DNA from: Mastacembelus armatus
Lineage: Eukaryota; Chordata; Actinopteri; Synbranchiformes; Mastacembelidae
NCBI RefSeq assembly: GCF_900324485.2
Contig: NC_046648.1
Coordinates: 18,411,739-18,475,738, forward strand
Length of the DNA stretch: 64,000 bases
Direction: 5' to 3'
The notes beneath the pieces are model-generated. The model made no database searches, was not told the DNA's origin, and saw only the letters and a program-made list of their open reading frames with translations. The position numbers and the translations under genes were made by a program. Positions 42,254-55,269 of this stretch are shown piece after piece. Position 1 is the first letter of the stretch. Every line of letters starts with the position of its first letter.

Positions 42254-42359
42254 TGGACTTTGGGATCATTACTGTCTGGCTTGCTATATAAGCTGCACAA
42301 CATCACAATCTGATCACAAGCACTGCCAAGTGGACTTGCAGATACACAAGTGAACACAG
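42254..42359 (+). promoter_or_regulatory. HNF4-TATA promoter and non-coding exon 1 of apoA-IV copy b
   Basis: TGGACTTTG (42254-42262, reverse of CAAAGTCCA) lies 22 bases before TATATAA (42285-42291). A non-coding exon then ends at 42359 before a GTAAGA donor. Confidence 0.7.
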
Positions 42360-42449
42360 GTAAGATGTAGAAATAATGGGATCTGTGTATTTGTCTACTC
42401 TTTGCTTTGGTGACTAACTGACAATTTCTTGTCATAAGATCTAAGAACG

Positions 42450-43413
42450 ATGAAGGTCCTTGTTGTGCTCGTCCTAGCTGTTTTCAGCAGTGAGTATAAT
42501 GAAGTATGAAAAATATCAACTTGTATGCTTGATATAAAGAGATGGCAAGGGGTGACTGTTTCAACAGGCATGTTGACATGCATCACTGAAAAACTGTTGT
42601 CTCCATCCAACAGGCTGTCACGCTAACCTCTTCTATGCTGATGCACCCAAGCCACAACTGGAAGTGCTGACCGATGCTTTCTGGGACTATGTTGCCAAAG
42701 CCACCCAGACAGCGGATGACACCCTCCAGATGATCAGGAAGTCTCAGTTTGGACAGGATGTCAGGTAGGTCAAAAAAAGTGAGAAATCTTATCAAGCTAT
42801 TATTGTAAAACAATTCCTAAATAGAATACAAACTTAAGAATAACCATTATGCCATTGTTCTAGTTCTCGTCTTACAGAAAGCGCTGATATAGCCAGCAAG
42901 TACGCAGTCAACCTCCAGGAGCAACTTCACCCTGCAGCTCAGGACCTGATCACCAAAATCACCACAGAAGCTGACATGCTAAGAGAGCGTGTTAGCCAAG
43001 AGTTTACCACAGTCAGGGACACGCTGGATCCTTACACTGAGGACATTAAGGCCCAGATCCAGCAGAGAGTGGAGCAGTTCAAACAAGAGCTCACCTCCTT
43101 TGCAGACTCCCTGGACTCCGAGGCCCTGAGGACCACCATTTTGCAGAAGAGTGAGGAGTTAAAGACCAACCTGCAGCTGGGTCCCTACACTGATGACCTC
43201 AAGCAGAAGGTGAACCAGCACCTGGAGAATTTCAAGGAGCGTGTGGCCCCTATGACAGAGAAGGTCCAGAGTGAGCTAACTCAGAGAGCCCTGCAGGTTA
43301 GGGAATTCGCTGCCCCCTATGTTGATGAGCTGAGGGAGAAGTTGGACCCCTACGCCCAGGACTTCCAGGCTCGTCTCACCTCCCTCTATGAGTCTTTTGT
43401 CAAAGCCAAATAA
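42450..43413 (+). CDS. apoa4: Apolipoprotein A-IV-like, copy b
   Basis: This is the divergent partner of the gene at 38.4-39.5 kb. Coding exons 42450-42489, 42614-42764 and 42864-43413 give 246 residues. The signal peptide is MKVLVVLVLAVFS. Helical repeats are marked DPYTED, GPYTDD, APYVDE and DPYAQD. Relative to copy a it is two residues shorter in the signal exon and nine shorter between KTNLQ and LGPY. The middle exon is far more alike than the rest: about 11 differences in 151 bases. The third exon uses the acceptor TTCTAG at 42863; the nearer TTACAG at 42877 would put a stop in frame. AATAAA at 43629-43634. Confidence 0.88.
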
Positions 43414-43639
43414 GGCAACCAACCCGTCATGCTTTCAAAAAACTGCATTTAAATTAAAACCAGTCCTCTGACTTCAGGACCACATCCCTGTTGTTAACAA
43501 TAAGATAACACAAGCTCACCAGTTTTGAAAGCTGAAGATGTCTATACATGTATTTACAGTATTAAAAAAGGTAAACGTAAATATTGAGTGTTAATCTGTG
43601 AACATGGTGTTCTCTTCTACATTATGCAAATAAAGTAAC

Positions 43640-46600
43640 AGCAAAACATAATCTTATGAGTCTATTCGTGTTATTTCCAAAGTCAGAGTGAAATTATTAA
43701 TTAGCTGTGACAAGGTTTGCCAAGTTTTTTCTTGCAAGCTTGGGCATGTAAGTGTCGACTTTATAGAGAAAATAAATGAAAAACAACAATTACACACATC
43801 ATTACCTAATCATTGCAATGGAAACAAGAAACCAATGTTTACCCACACATAATGAAATGGTTTGACGGTGTAAAATAAACTTTAAACAAGTATATTCTGT
43901 TCAGTACACCACAACAAGCACTTTCTTTCGAGTGTTGTGGTGATTTCCTACACATAAAAACATAAAAAAATAAAATAAAAAAAATCAAGGTTATTTTTTA
44001 AATTGATGATGAAACAATAGGCCGCTTTTGGAAAAAACAAATGGTGCCATCTGATAAACATATATATGAGAGCATATATTCATGTGCAGATAAGGTCAAC
44101 ATAATGACCAGCTGTAAGAAAACTAGAAACTTTCTAAACTACCTCCACACAAAAATTCTTGGGGAATAAAGCACTTCTTGTTTGTTCAGCGTTTGGGTTG
44201 CAAAATCTTACCCCCCACCTACCACGCCCATGTTCGCCTGTTGTGGGCATTGGACTGAGCATGTTCAGGTTTGTCTCTGCAAGCATAGAAGTTCATAAAC
44301 ATGTGCTGTTTTCACTTTGTTTTTTAGTTTTTCTTTTGTGCCCCCATCTCTGTTGCCAGATTGCTCCCACACTGAACTACACAGTGGCAAACAACATTCC
44401 TCTGTTCTGCCTCCAGCTGTTAACACAGCGTTAACCCTCCAAGCACACACAGAGCTCTGATTTTGTTCTTTGGTCTGATAATATGAAGGTTTTATGTTAT
44501 ACTGTGTTGTAAAGTTAAACATTTTACTGTAAATAGTTTTTGTGTTGTGCCGAATTAAGCATGGTCTGTTTTACCTTTCTTGTTTTAATGGACACGCACA
44601 CTTTGTGCATATGCACTAATACACTGACAACTGGAGGTTTTGAACCCATTCCTAATAAAGTAATAAGACATTAAAAAGTAAATCAATTATTTGAAAAGAG
44701 TCAGAAAACATTTATAGCTTCAAAAAAGCAAAATGAAGATGTTACCTTGAAGCATGTTTTTGTCTGCAGCTAATGAAGAGGAAACAAATTACAACACACT
44801 TTAAGTAACATTGAAATTCATGTCTTAATGTAGATCACTTTTTGTGAGTTTTGTTTTTTATTATTATTATTGAAACAAACTGCTGGAGCAGATGGCAGAG
44901 AAGGTTACATGGTCTTGAAGCTTTTACATGTTTTTTTTTGAGAACTTACATATTGGAGGCAGCCATAATTGTTCTTACTCTGTCTCCGTGTATGAGTCAG
45001 TCAAATGAACTTTCTTCCAATGCTAAAACAGGCAGTAAATACATTTTAACAAATGTATTTTAGAAGAGTTAAAGGTTGATACCACTCCAAATATGTATTT
45101 ATGATAAAAAACTGTATAAACTATAAACCCAGCAGCTTTACTCAGATATTTGACTCTGTCAAGACACACATCCATCAGCAGATACTGCTCTGACTCAGAA
45201 CCAGATAATAGGTGATATGCCACAGGAAAAAAAAAAACAACACCCAGTTCTGAATTTAAACATCCAGTTCAGTAGCTTTTCACCCACAGATGTTAACTGG
45301 AGTAAACTCGCTGACTTGGCTAAACTGAGGTTTGTTCAGCAGGGTGAGATCATCCAATTCCAATCAAAAACGAAACTCTCCTCCACAGAAAAACATCATC
45401 AGGCTGGGGTTACATACGTTCAAATCATCTAAAGATGCCCTCTCATACACACACACTGCTGATAAACATCAGACATCAACGAAAGGAGAAGCAGCTGTAT
45501 TTTAGATATGTGTATAATTTTTTTTTTTTTTTTTACTGTATTACCTCATAGTTCTTGATTCTCTCTGTTTCACTTCCCCATCTGCCTCCTGTTGGTCCTG
45601 GAAGCATTGTGGGTTTGTGTAGTAGGACTTTCAGTAATGTTTGTTGTTAAACAGGTGGCGGTTGCTTACTCTTGACCTTTAACAAAAACAAACAAAAAAA
45701 CAACTAAAAAATGTTGTTGTGAGAACATTTTGCTCAGAATGATGGGCTTAAATTACTGATCTTGATTTGTTCTGTGTTTCAACTAGAGAGGACTTGTTAT
45801 CTAGCTGAACATACAGTATCAAACACACCCTCATCAAGTAACAAACACACACTACTGTCATAGAATACCAAAGACAAAGGTCTTGTTTCGTTGTGACATC
45901 TAAACATGAACAGAGTTCAAGCTAAAATGTGCTATAGACTGTGATCTCACTGTTCATTGATCACTGATTGCTGAACTATTTGGTGGGTATAGTATCTTAA
46001 CCAGTAAACAAACTGTGGTCCTTTTTGTCACACACTAATGTTATCATGTTCTCACATTAATTACATGGCCAAACCAGAAAAAAGACAGAACATACAAATC
46101 CACTGGGTTGACAACAAAGAGGCTGACTGGTAAAAGGCAAAGGTATTACACATGGAAATGGGAGTTGAACTGGGAAAAAAAAAAAAAAAAAAAAAAAAAT
46201 CTGTTTTAGTATGAGTAATGGCAGAAAGTTACATGGACATACATCATGGCCAATAGGATATAGCATAATCATTTTTCTGTGAATTGTAGAATTATGGTGT
46301 TTCATTAAAAAAAAATTAAATTTAAACTTATCTTACCACTTTAAATAAAAGACAAAAGGTAAAGTATGATTCATCATCACTGTGCTTTCCTTACTTCCCA
46401 TGAAGATCAGTACTAATGGGCCCATGCTTTAATTCTCAATATCTTATAACCTTAATCATAACAAGAAAATAGTCTAACACAACAATGCACTGGGACTTAT
46501 GACAGTTCTACCTCCAAACAAATATTTATTCTTTAACAGGATGGGTTAAACACTTTCTTTTTTAATCAAACTTCCCTATTCCTGCGTCTGTTTCAAAATC

Positions 46601-47930
46601 CTGGAATTTTTTCAGGAATAACTGTCCTCTGTGAAAAGCAAAAACTCTTTATGGTTCCTGTATAATATAATGCTGTTATTCAGTGTCTTAAGGTGAGAAA
46701 ATTGTTTGGGTTGTCCATATTTTACTACCTGTAATCTTTCTTTGGTAGTGCAGGCTTGATGCATTAGAGAGAATGCCCAAGCCTGAACATGCCCGTACTG
46801 TAGTGCTGAGACCTTATTTGTGCCCCAGGGGTTTTATAGCTGTATATCATATAACAGCAGAGTATATCAAGTATTGTACATAGAAAATTAAATCTGCACA
46901 CTTAAATTAAATCTAGGGCTAATGGCACCACAGTTTATATACAACATTATATAGAGGGCTTAACAATCTGTCATAGACCACACTCTGTAGTGGCATCTCA
47001 GGTTGGGGGGTTGCGTGTGGGTCTAGGGAGGCTACGTGGGGTGTGAATGGTCAGCTGTAGCAACTCATTTCGACTGAAATGCGCATCCAACAGCTTCATC
47101 TACATCCTGGTGCCAAAGAGGATTTAAATTCAGATGAGGTGTGATAGTGATTAGAGAAAAACCTCCAAAACTGTGGACAATTAACTCTAAACCTGCAATA
47201 ATCAGTGGTGGAAGAAGTTTTCAAATCTGTTACTTGAGTAAAAGTGGAAATACCATCATGAAAAAAAAAAAAAAAAAAAAATCAGTACACATTGCTGGGT
47301 ACAAGTTCACTGTAGATCATGGCACCATGTTGATAAGGTCAACATGTTGTGAAAGCAAACACCTAATCTAACTTTAAGTACCAAATATACATATTACAGT
47401 TTCTAAGTAGTGGTGAAATGTAACTAAGTACCTTTACTTATATAATGTGATTTAACATAATTCCAGTGTGTCTGTATTTATTTCTATAGTTTAATACATT
47501 TACTCCCCATTTCAGAAGAAATGTACTTTACACTCCACTATCTTTATGTGGCTACACTGTAGGTTCATGTTTTATAAGACAAACACAAGTAGCTTCTAAA
47601 ATACACGAATTAAATGACCCAGCATGCCTTTCGCCACCGCTACAAACGTGAAAATGCTGTTTATATCGTAAACAATGAATTCTGTACGTGGCACTTCGTC
47701 TGCCGTTAACACGTGAAAACACATTTCATGACATTAGAGACTTTTACCCCGTTATTCTTGTGACTTCCACGTTGCTCAATCAGCCCCTGAAGCAAAGCAA
47801 ACCGGGGAGAACTTCGGACGCCGTGTCGGTGTCACGCTGCGTGGAGACAAATCATCATCACCATGTGAACGCGCGCTGGCGTCAGTGATCACTCCACCCG
47901 GGGACGCGCGCAGCAGCAGCCGCCTCCTGA
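43640..47930. other. Intergenic interval between apoA-IV b and apoE
   Basis: No gene was recognised. The interval contains A/T runs (45520-45534, 46171-46199, 47262-47281) and two partial fish repeats at 47203-47560. Open frames here are short and show no family resemblance. Confidence 0.5.
47203..47560. repeat. Two partial copies of a CAGTGGTGGAA-ended fish repeat
   Basis: 47203-47262 starts CAGTGGTGGAAGAAG and continues TTACTTGAGTAAAAGT. 47406-47560 starts AGTGGTGAAATGTAACTAAG and continues with ACTTTACACTCCACTA. Both are ends of the family seen at 36340-36497, apparently from separate or rearranged copies, with an A-run between them. Confidence 0.55.
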
Positions 47931-47935
47931 GACTG

Positions 47936-47988
47936 TATAAAAGGCTCCAGTCCCCGGTCAGAGGCACGGAGGAAGCTCGACCTCTCAG
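47936..47988 (+). promoter_or_regulatory. apoE TATA box and non-coding exon 1
   Basis: TATAAAA at 47936-47942 lies in a CpG-rich stretch. The non-coding exon ends at 47988 before GTGAGT, and the next exon begins at 48282. Confidence 0.75.
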
Positions 47989-48305
47989 GTGAGTGGAAAA
48001 ACTGCGAAGGCTGCACATTAACCGGCTGGCTTCTTTTGTAATACCAACTCTTAGACGTGTCTTAGAAATCTATAAATCAGTCTAAATTTTATCAAATGTT
48101 ATTTGTTTTTTTTATTTTAGATGCTCGGTTATTGGCTGTAACTATTCACATCTATGACTTTTTTAGATCTAAAAGCATGCCTTGTTTACATTTTTCTTGG
48201 TTGTTTATTGGTGTTTGAAATGTGAAATAATGAAACCTTCCATTATTGACGTGCACTGAGCCTTTTTGCTTTATTTCACAGGTGTAACTGTCTTGTCTAA
48301 CAACC

Positions 48306-49447
48306 ATGAAGGCTGTAGCTCTCATCCTTGCTCTAGCAGTCATCACTGGTAAGTCTTCTGCTGGTTTAAGTATTTTCTAACATTGTGTTTCTCTGGATGT
48401 GTAATTCTCATCTATCCATGCCTTTCATTACTGGGCCCAATATAGGCTGCAATGCCCGTGCTGTGCGGCAGGCTGATGCCACCCCAAAAAGTTGGGAAGA
48501 CACAGTGAATCGTTTCTGGCAGTATATTTCTGACCTGAACCAACAAGCTGATGGAGTCGTGCAGAACCTCAAGATCACTCAGCTCAGCAGGGAACTAGAG
48601 TAAGTGAAGTTCAGAGATTCAGTCAACAGTTTTTCCTTTGTCCCAGGAGTTCCAGTACTTTACTAACTGCACTATGTTTACAATCCTGATTGGTCATCAT
48701 ATCCAACCATGTTTTTCTGTTTCCAGCACTCTGATCACTGATACCATGACAGAGCTTACAACCTACAGAGATGACATCCAGTCCAAGCTGAGCCCCTACA
48801 CTGATCCCTCTACTGGCCAACTGTCTCAGGATCTGCAGCTTCTGGCCAACAAACTGCAGAAGGACATGATGGATGCTAAGGAGCGCAGCACTGACTATCT
48901 GGGTGAGCTCCAAACAATGATGGAGCAGAACAGTGATGATGTCCACAACCGCATTAGTGCCTATGCCAACAAGCTCAAGAAGCGCCTGGACAAGGACACA
49001 GAGGAGATTCGCAAGTAAGTTGGGTGGAGGCTTTCAGATTTAAACATTTTCTTGCCTATGTCAATATGACACTAAAATGTCTCTTTCTTCGTCACCACCA
49101 GCACCGTGGCCACCTACCTCAGTGAGTTCCAGTCCCGCACCTCCCAGAACCTGGATGCTGTGAAGGAGCAAGTTGAGCCCTACGTCCAACAGGCCAGTGA
49201 AACCACCAACAAGAAGCTCAGTGACATCTCATCCATGCTGAAGAGCCAGGCTGAGGGTTTGGGTCAGCAGTTGGAGACCCAGGCTGAGGGCCTGAAGACC
49301 CAGCTGGAGGCCACAGCCCAGGACCTGCGTACCTCCCTGGAGGGCAAGATTGACGAGCTGACTGAGCTCTTCTCTCCCTACGCCACCCAGCTCCGTGAGC
49401 AGTTTGAGAGCATCATGGACAAGGTCAAGGAGACAGCCACTGCCTGA
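48306..49447 (+). CDS. apoe: Apolipoprotein E
   Basis: ApoE is a secreted lipoprotein ligand for LDL-receptor family receptors. Coding exons 48306-48348, 48446-48599, 48727-49014 and 49102-49447 give 276 residues. The signal peptide is MKAVALILALAVITG. The mature start is a four-helix-type region. The basic stretch ANKLKKRLDKDTEEIRK corresponds to the receptor-binding helix of human ApoE (LRKRLLRDADDLQ). C-terminal helices rich in QAEGL/QLEATAQDL repeats bind lipid. There is an intron (49015-49101) just after the receptor-binding helix; mammalian APOE has that whole region in one last exon. Poly-A signals are at about 49879 and 50247-50252. Teleosts often have two apoE genes; the paralogue here is likely the b type. 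Confidence 0.92.
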
Positions 49448-50259
49448 AGACAGACAAAGGGTCTTTAAGAGGTTGTAAATGATTGGTGGTAGTAGGAGGA
49501 ATGTGTAAACCACTGATTTCTTTATATCCTGTAAAAGAGGGGAAAGAGGGAGTTATGAGTTATTGATATCTCCATTGAGTGCTCTAGTGTTCAAGATTAG
49601 GGAGTTGATGAGAGCAAGGAGGAAAGGTGAGGTGCATCTTTTACAGAACAGTTAGCAGATAAAAGTCTGCTTGGGTTCCTCCTTTTGCACAGTCACCCTC
49701 TCTTCTTCTCTTATCAAGTCCCTTTCTCACTGAACACAAGCACCACAGTCAATACAGCCTTTAACACACAAAGAGGAGACCAATATTTGTAATATGCTTC
49801 GCTTTTCTACTTTGAATTAACTGATAGCTGTCTACCCCGACCCCAGGTTTTGGGTTTTCTAAATCTTGGTGGGTTGTAAATAAAACTGCTCAGCTTGAGC
49901 CTCATAGGCAGTGATTCCAGCCTGTATTATCCCTAAATGCACCAAACACAAGTGTCTTTCTTTTCTATAAATGCACTGAATTAAGATCAGAAGATGGGGC
50001 CACATACTCTAATGTGCCTACTACACTCAACCACTAAAGTGCCCTTCTCTATATTCTGCACTTTGTGTTGCTGAGAAGTGAAATCTAAAATGACATGATG
50101 CAAAAATGACAATCAGTGAGTAAAGTGTATTGCTGCTTGCCTGTTCTTCACTCTCAGTGTCCCTTGTGTTTCACATGTCATATGCCCACCATGCTGCTCA
50201 CTGTAAGTGCACTGTCTGTCTGCTGTGTGCTGAACAGTGCTGAGTGAATAAAGAACTTA

Positions 50260-53200
50260 GAAAAGATGCCATTTGCTCTTGTTTGTTTCTCTGATCAAAC
50301 TTTAAATAGTTATCTATTATTTATGTAGAGGTTCAGTTACATAAGTGGAGACTCCACAGAGCTCTTGCTTATCCTGATCCACTATTGTACTTTTACTCTC
50401 TAGAGCACTTTGAATATGAAGAAAATCTAAAATAATATTAGCCGGAAGTAATTTTAAAAAAGGACCTAAAGTGATCACCAGTGATCACAATTTCTATTGT
50501 ATTCTTTCATTAGCATACAGTTGCATAAGGCTGCTGGGCTAATTATATAAGGGGAATTTATCTAAAGCTACTGGCTCCTTTGAGCATGTTTTCATCCACC
50601 ATCTGACACAAGTACACAGAGGCCCATCCCTTTAACTTACTGTGCCTACAGAAATAAAAGATAGAATTTATTCCCTGCTCCCTCATGTAAATCCACTCCA
50701 GCCCAACCCAACCCTTTCTCCCATTGCCCTCCATGAACAGCCACCCCCTACAACTCTTGGCCTACCATTTTTCTAGTCCAGACCTGTTAAGATCTGTTCC
50801 CAGATTCCTTTCTTGTGTTCCCAGTAGGCATTAGGAACATACTGTGCCCCAGATTGTATTATCTTTGTGGTGACAGTACCATTTCTAGCTTTATCTTGGC
50901 TTGGTTCAAATTACAAGGTATGCATCAGTGTATCTGTATCACACATTTGCAAAGACAAGGCAATAAGAGATATTCATAATCACACAAATAGTCTGTAGAT
51001 AGTGTGCCCACATATACATACATTTATCAAAGCATGTGTGTCCTGGTGAGTTGATGGTTAAAATGCACAACATTAAACTGCAATGTTTATTTCTGGCAGG
51101 GGGCCATTTATTGCAGGTCTGTCTCTACCCCGTCTATAATTAAATCAAGGCAAAAGTTCAAAAAGTCTTTGAGTAAGTACATTTTTTAATTCTAACAAGT
51201 CATCCAGCCATTAGCAAAACATCTGCCTTTCCATCTTGATACACATCTGGGCCTGCCTAGGGGGAAAAATTGTCCTGACAGTTAGTTCACTCTTGCAATC
51301 AAAAGTTGTGCTTATCAAACCCAGCAGGATTTTTTCTTTGAAGTGCAGAGCAGAGGCCAGTAGAGGACACCATTTGTCCCTTGTTCAGCTCCTCTCCTCT
51401 CCTCTGACCCCTCCACTTGAATCCATGCTGCACAAAGATGCAGCTGTGTTTTCTGTTTTGGATTAAGCAAACTAGATTTGTTTCATAAAGAAACACACGC
51501 TCCATGAGTTTTAAGAATGGACATACATAATCCGAGATCCAACACAAAGTTGGTAACTGTTTCAAAATCACATCAGAGACTAGGGCAATTTAAGAAAAAT
51601 ATAATAGTGAATTCATAAAGAACACATAAATAAATAACCTTAACTGATGCAATATAACTGACGCATGCTGTATGAATTCCTAGACATGTAACTGACCATT
51701 TAATGTCTATCTTCTGAATCCAACTCTGAATCTCAGGCACTTTTCATTCCACTCTCTGTCCTCCCATTACATGTCCAACTCCCTACTAAACTCCATCAGA
51801 AATAAAGGCAGATAGCTCAAAAATATTCTCAAAAAACAACAGTATAGAATTGTAACTTTGTGCAGGGTCATAGTCTAGCTGATTGCAGTATGTCTCTGAA
51901 AGATGTGTGCTTATTCATTTAAGCCATTTCTCATCTCTACAAAACAAGCTGTGGTGGTATAAGAAAACATGTTTTCTATTTCTCTGTCGGTTAACGGGAA
52001 TTTGCATGTAAAGCAAATTTATGACTAACGGTATGACTTGGGTGTTTGTTCTTTATGCTATGACTTTTTTCAGGAACTAGTGTTTATTTTGAATCTCAGA
52101 CAAGTAAAACATCTATATTGAACTACCCATTATTGCGAAGTTCAGTCATGGACAGTAAAAACAGGAAAACCACAAAAAACCTGTTAGATCAGCACTTTTG
52201 CTGTTTGCTCCTATAGGGTGTCTGCACTCTGAGCACTGCCCAGTAACAAACACTGTCACGGCAGCTTAGCAGGTGCTAGCTAGCCCATGACTGCTAGTAA
52301 CCCTTCCAAAACACCCCTGCAGAGATTTTACCTCATATTACAATCCCTTTTTCTTTTCTCCATCCTGTTCCTCCCCTTCAAAGCTGGCACACAACATCAA
52401 TCACCACAGGGGCCTTTGGCCAAACACAAAAACAGCCTTTCTGTGAGCTTGTTATTGCAAATTGGGAGCATGCAAGACGTGCACTTTCACGCCCTATGCC
52501 TCCTACAATTATTCAAAAGGAGCTTATATGCACGCAAGCTCAAGCTCATACATAAACCCACTGGCCACTTCATGACAAAGGAAATGGAGATTTAGTCTTT
52601 CAGAGGTAATGTGTGAGTGTTGAGGCATGCGAAGGCTCATTTAACTCAGTTGTAGGCAATTCATCATAGCAACAGCACATACAGGGCAACATATCAGCAA
52701 CAAATGGGTACTTGGCCTCTTGAAGACTGCATGGTGTGAAAACAGACAAGTGAAGCAATGATCAAGGCCTTTAAATGTCCAGACAAAAGACCTCCTGGCT
52801 CTACCACAGGCCATTGTTATAAGCATGGGTTACAACAGTTCATCCAACTGTACTGCTTTCCTGTTGCATGCAAACTTACAAGCTGGACCACATATGGCTT
52901 TGTCTGACCAACTTCCCTGTTAAAAAAGGGAAGGTCTGAATGAAGGAGACATCAAATGAGGCAATGAAATGCTAAATAGAGCAGCAAATGGGGCAAGAAG
53001 CAGAACACCAAAACAGACTATAGGTTACAGGCAGCGAAGTAGTTTGAGTCTGCAAGTTATTAGTGACTTCTGTGCTATAAACGGACAACACGAGGCAGCA
53101 TTTGCAATTATTATCTTAGACTAAACTACCCAACAGCATAGAGTATAAAGCACTTCAAATGAGCTCCACTTTGACTAAATACAATATGAAGCTTATTGCA

Positions 53201-53990
53201 TCAATAATGATTGAATAATGGTCCCTATATGTAATAGTCTACATATAGGGAGCATCTAGCATAATGGCATTCACTGTTACATGTTATAAATACTTCACCC
53301 AGCATTGTAAATGTCCGAATTATGCAATTAAAAAAATATATTATGTATTAATACATAACAAAAAAAAAAGGAAAACAAAGGTCAGCCTGTTTATGTGCAT
53401 CGTGTTCACAGTCAATTCTTGGACAGTGATCCTGTAGCAGTACTTTGGCACTTGATATCTAAACTTTGATATGGTAATTCAATACTTGATCAACACTCCA
53501 GTCCAAAGGAGCTTCCAAGTGTTTATTGGTAATAATTTTTTTTTTTAATCAGAGCTGAACTATGTTTCTTTTACATCACATATGCCTTATCTAGTTCCAC
53601 CATTGGTGCTGAAGTGTACACTCTGATCCTTTAAGAAATCTGTCATATAGTAAATGTGCAATAGGGACACATTTCTGGTATAAGTTCCATTGGTTTCAAT
53701 TCAAATATATTTCCTTTTTATTTGCACCCAATTTCTTTGTCAAATATATGTGAATAGGACTTGGATACAGTGCACAGTGATATGTGATCACTTAATTCTA
53801 GTCTGCCTTCATCACACCACCTCGCACATAACGCAATTAGGATCCTAATTTATTAGTCTTTATTATAAGCCCTATCTTTTTTATCTAGTTAGAGTGGCGT
53901 TGATCAATAAATGGGGCAGTGACACCTCAAGGTTACCACGTGTACATGTTGACTTAAGTCTGATGTTTTGCGTCACCCTCCTAGAACCGT
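50260..53990. other. Intergenic interval between apoE and apoC-I
   Basis: About 3.7 kb with no recognised gene, repeat family or RNA gene. The 225-residue minus-strand frame at 53881-54558 overlaps the apoC-I promoter and first exons in antisense and is not credible. Confidence 0.5.
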
Positions 53991-53997
53991 GAAGGCT

Positions 53998-54068
53998 TAT
54001 AAAAAGCAACAACACATGTAGGCGCTCAGACACACTCGATTTATTTCTCCTCTGACACGGAAAAACAG
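53998..54068 (+). promoter_or_regulatory. apoC-I TATA box and non-coding exon 1
   Basis: TATAAAA at 53998-54004. The non-coding exon ends at 54068 before GTATGT. The coding exon starts after an acceptor at 54492. Confidence 0.7.
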
Positions 54069-54505
54069 GTATGTTGCACTTCTTATTTCCATCACTTCTG
54101 GAATTTAGAAAATATAACAACTGTCGGATACTAACGCAGAAACACGAAATAAAAATATTTATATATATCCACCAGTGTTTATTCAAAACGTCTGCTCGGA
54201 CTTCTTTCGTAAAATTGTTGATTGGAAAAAGTAATTGAAATTCAACAACAGAGATATTTATAGGTGAAGCTTTTAGATGTTGATGTGTACATTTTAAAGA
54301 ACTACTTGCTGTGTGAAGGTTTAGCGGGGGGGGACACCCTAAGAGGAGCTGTCCCCTCGTTGTGGTGCTGACGTATGGGGGCGCTATTTTCATAACCCCT
54401 GAATAAAACGTTTTCTGCTCGCTCCCTGTCTGTCTTTGTGCGCAGCAGTGGGGACAAATAAACAACGAACTTTTTCTGTCCTTCCTCTTCAGAGTCACAG
54501 CCAAG

Positions 54506-54938
54506 ATGAGACTGTATCTTGCAGTTGCCATGCTGATGCTGGCATTTGTCGCATTCACAGGTAGGTTTTATGGAATCATTTCCATAGCCACGTTTGTCGT
54601 CTTCTTCTTTCATGATAAGTAAGTTTCTCTTTCCGTGTCCACCACCTGCAGAGGCTCAGGAGGAGACCATCAAGCAGAGGGTTGTCAAGATCAGCGAGCA
54701 GCTGTCTGAGGGGGTCAAGACCCTGGCTGATAAAGCAAAGACGGGCTTTGATCAGCTCCATAACAGCGACTTTGCAGTCAGCACCAGGTATGCGCTTAGA
54801 GCGAAGAGAAATAATGACATTCACACAAATGTTCCCATCGTCACTTTGGTAACACACGGTTTTGTACTCTCCCTCAGAAACTGGTTCCAGGAGCAATTTG
54901 ACAAGGTGAAGACCAAGCTTGGGGAACTTACCCAGTAG
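54506..54938 (+). CDS. apoc1: Apolipoprotein C-I
   Basis: This is a small secreted apolipoprotein that, in mammals, activates LCAT and inhibits CETP and lipoprotein uptake. Coding exons 54506-54560, 54652-54787 and 54878-54938 give 83 residues (human 83). The signal peptide is MRLYLAVAMLMLAFVAFT. The mature chain is two amphipathic helices, with LADKAKTGFDQLHNS and the C-terminal NWFQEQFDKVKTKLGEL. The latter is very close to human EWFSETFQKVKEKLK. AATAAA at 55174-55179. It follows apoE on the same strand, as in human. Confidence 0.9.
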
Positions 54939-55269
54939 ACATGTAGACAGGCACCTGTCTCCAACTCGTCAACACCCCCACCTCTCACCGCTGACCTCTT
55001 CATTCTGAGCATGCTGGGAAGCCCACATGCCACAATGCTCTGCAGACCAGTCTAAATGGTTAGACTGCCTATAAAGAGTGTCTGTAAAGAGATGTTCTGT
55101 TTATAATTTTAGTGCAATCTTTTTGACAAAACAAAAACAAAAAAACATCACAATTTGCAACAAGGACACCAAAAATAAAATATTTTTATATCAATTCTGT
55201 ATTAGCATAAATATTTATTAATGTGAAGAAAATAAATTCTCAGTGTGCTGAATAAAAATGAAAGTGTGT

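Noticed and set aside
42878-43413. apoA-IV b third exon starting at the TTACAG acceptor
   Set aside because: Would bring an in-frame stop within a few codons; the TTCTAG acceptor at 42863 restores the match to copy a.
53881-54558. 225-codon minus-strand open frame
   Set aside because: Antisense to the apoC-I TATA box, first exons and signal peptide; no domain or signal peptide of its own.
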